Shown: piece after piece, positions 13,991 to 15,067 of the stretch
Position numbering within the stretch: position 1 is the stretch's first letter
Layout: each line of letters begins with the position of its first letter
Origin: Candidatus Nitrosopolaris nunavutensis
Lineage (GTDB): Archaea; Thermoproteota; Nitrososphaeria; Nitrososphaerales; Nitrososphaeraceae
DNA length: 15,067 nt
Reading direction: 5' to 3'
Assembly: GCA_002501855.1 (NCBI GenBank)
Contig: DAOM01000168.1
Location: forward strand, 538 to 15,604
The notes under the pieces: model-generated
Seen by the model: only the letters and a program-made list of their open reading frames with translations
Database searches by the model: none
What the model was told of the DNA's origin: nothing
Translations under genes and position numbers: made by a program

Positions 13991-14152
13991 TTATTCGGTT
14001 CCAATGAAGTCTAGATATTGTGTCACAAAGGAAATATCCCAGTTAGGGTCAATGTCGAGAATATCATCCATCATGCTTTTTGCAACCAACCATAACGATT
14101 CTCAATTCATACTAGGTATGTGCTTGTCCGTGGAAGATATCCCAGTTGCAAT
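13991..14152 (-). pseudogene. Short minus-strand gene remnant with an in-frame TGA
   Basis: The minus strand reads ESLWLVAKSMMDDILDIDPN then WDISFVTQYLDFIGTE before TAA (13991-13993), which looks like the acidic, aromatic end of a real protein. The same frame is interrupted by a TGA at 14102-14104 and continues upstream with ATGISSTDKHIPSMN. A separate ATG-started frame at about 14165 soon stops. I infer a decayed 3' end. Chance cannot be excluded at this length. The overlapping plus-strand ORF (13965-14156) is treated as its shadow. Confidence 0.25.
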
Positions 14153-14356
14153 TTAACGATTCGATCATTATCCAAGTCCTATTATATTTTCTAACCTACA
14201 AACATAATTTGATTGATTAATGCAAGCCGCAGAAATGTAGGAAATACTTCTAATGTTTAATATAGGCAACAAGCACGAAAGATGTAGACGATGGTCTTTT
14301 GGAATGAAAATTCACCTACGTCGATTTCAATTATTTGTCTATGTACTTCCTGATGT

Positions 14357-14890
14357 TCATTTTAGATCGTACTTCTTAAGTGCCTGAATAGTTTCGTCCA
14401 CCTGTTCAATTGTTTTGCACATCTTGGCAATTCTAATTGCTTGTCTAAATGACCTTTTGTGCAATCCTTTTAGGACTGCATTTACAATATATAATGCTAG
14501 TTCCACATCCTGTATTCCTTCTTTGCTCAATCGCTTTGCAGCAATTGCTTTGAACTCATCATCGGTATAGGCCTATACTTCAAAACGGTCAAATAATGGT
14601 TCTAGTAATTCCTCCTTATCGTTTGCTGTAGCAAATACCCAAGTATCTAATTTTATGTCGTAACTTTCTGACTTGGTTGTTTTCGTCAGTCTTCCACTTT
14701 CCATTAAATTAAGCAGCGCTTGTTGGTCTTGACCAGTAAGTTTATCGACTTCATCTAGCAATACATATTTTGGCCTGCGCTCTTTGAGCGCTTCGAATAT
14801 TCCTGCTTTTGATCCATAACTCCCATCAATGAATACTGATTTGTCATCGTATGCTGCTCTAATCATTTTCAGAAATTCACTTTTACCGCA
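14357..14890 (-). pseudogene. AAA+ ATPase (RuvB/MoxR-like), truncated and interrupted
   Basis: What remains starts inside the Walker A motif: CGKSEFLK (14890-14867), with the preceding glycine-rich loop absent. Walker B and DE follow (KYVLLDEVDKL), then sensor 1 (TWVFATAND) and the arginine finger region (LFDRFEV). Next comes an in-frame TAG (14573-14575), after which the same frame continues AYTDDEFKAIAAKRLSKEGI and on to the normal-looking end IQALKKYDLK (TGA 14357-14359). In relatives I would expect a few residues between FEV and the Y-T-D-E-F helix, so a small deletion probably made the stop. The stop lies in a perfect palindrome (14565-14578). The ATG at 14866 is an internal methionine, not a start. 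The protein would have used ATP hydrolysis to remodel DNA or a protein complex; the present gene cannot make an active ATPase. Confidence 0.75.
14565..14578. repeat. 14-bp perfect palindrome at the premature stop
   Basis: GTATAGGCCTATAC reads the same on both strands. It contains the TAG that interrupts the AAA+ reading frame, and sits where the family would have a few more residues. Confidence 0.6.
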
Positions 14891-15067
14891 GATTTGTAGC
14901 TAGATTTGTTCGTACAAGATTACCTTCAGCTTGCAGTATTCTTATAACTGAAAGAAATGACGCGCTCTCATCTCCAGTAAAAGTATGCGCGTAGGCTACT
15001 TGTTTGAAAGGAGTGGTTATTGCTGCAGACAATGAACCTAGCAGTAGCAAAATAACAATAGGGGCAG
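14883..15067 (-). CDS. Secreted protein, partial, cut off at its 3' side
   Basis: The gene enters from the right edge on the minus strand. The first visible residues are the core of a signal peptide (APIVILLLLGSLSAA), then TTPFKQVAYA followed by HTFTGDESASFLSVIRILQA and EGNLVRTNLATN. The likely cleavage is after AYA, just before HTF. I recall small exported thaumarchaeal proteins with an HTFxxDESASFL start followed by helical repeats; this is memory, not a search result. After NLATN the frame runs into the AAA+ fragment and stops two codons later at 14883-14885, so at least the helical C-terminal part is missing. The true start lies beyond the window. Confidence 0.6.
   Translation of the reverse strand, partial: APIVILLLLGSLSAAITTPFKQVAYAHTFTGDESASFLSVIRILQAEGNLVRTNLATNLR

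Noticed and set aside
1..15067. CRISPR array or defence island
   Set aside because: No regularly spaced repeats and no cas or known defence genes; the decay zone is explained by IS activity and frameshifts.

Overview
The window looks like chromosomal DNA of an AT-rich archaeon, most likely an ammonia-oxidising thaumarchaeote (class Nitrososphaeria, perhaps Nitrosocosmicus-like). The grounds are TATA-type promoters about 25-30 nt upstream of ATGs with almost no leader, TTG starts, and small secreted Asn/His-rich proteins of a type I associate with that group. This placement is inference from style and recalled families, not from a marker gene.

Layout. 1-454: a small secreted Asn/His-rich protein with a distinctive promoter. 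701-1714: a GalE-like NAD-dependent sugar epimerase. 1782-2051 (minus): a one-helix membrane protein with a clear Shine-Dalgarno. 2103-2499 (minus): a decayed gene, then a Ser/Cys-rich secreted-like ORF at 2571-2939. 3175-5112: a long pyruvate-kinase-like enzyme, convergent with an aldehyde dehydrogenase (5298-6707, minus) resembling NAD-dependent succinate-semialdehyde dehydrogenase. 6940-7158 (minus): a DUF167/YggU protein. 7300-8512: a gene fragment, a second full copy of the secreted protein (inverted relative to the first, with matching upstream DNA) and a ruined third copy. 8514-9899 (minus): an LhgO-like FAD enzyme.

From about 10.2 kb the window becomes a decay zone. It holds a frameshifted gene (10181-10580), a damaged IS240/IS6-type DDE transposase (10774-11502), a zinc-ribbon ORF that overlaps its stop by ATGA, a 3' remnant of a second transposase (11752-11991), and a roughly 320-codon minus-strand gene broken by an AG slippage and bracketed by IS-related DNA. 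A 34-nt direct repeat (10644-10677 and 12953-12986) marks IS ends or duplications. 13-14.3 kb has only small or doubtful ORFs. 14357-14890 is a broken AAA+ ATPase gene, cut just before its Walker A motif and joined directly to the 5' part of a different secreted-protein gene that runs off the right edge.

The metabolic genes are single units rather than one operon. LhgO would return L-2-hydroxyglutarate to 2-oxoglutarate and the aldehyde dehydrogenase would make succinate, so both touch the C4/C5 dicarboxylate pool. I did not find a clear novel defence or mobile system. The most distinctive items are the duplicated secreted-protein cassettes with their conserved upstream repeat pair, the layered transposon decay with a zinc-ribbon ORF in the middle, and the chimeric junction at 14.89 kb.
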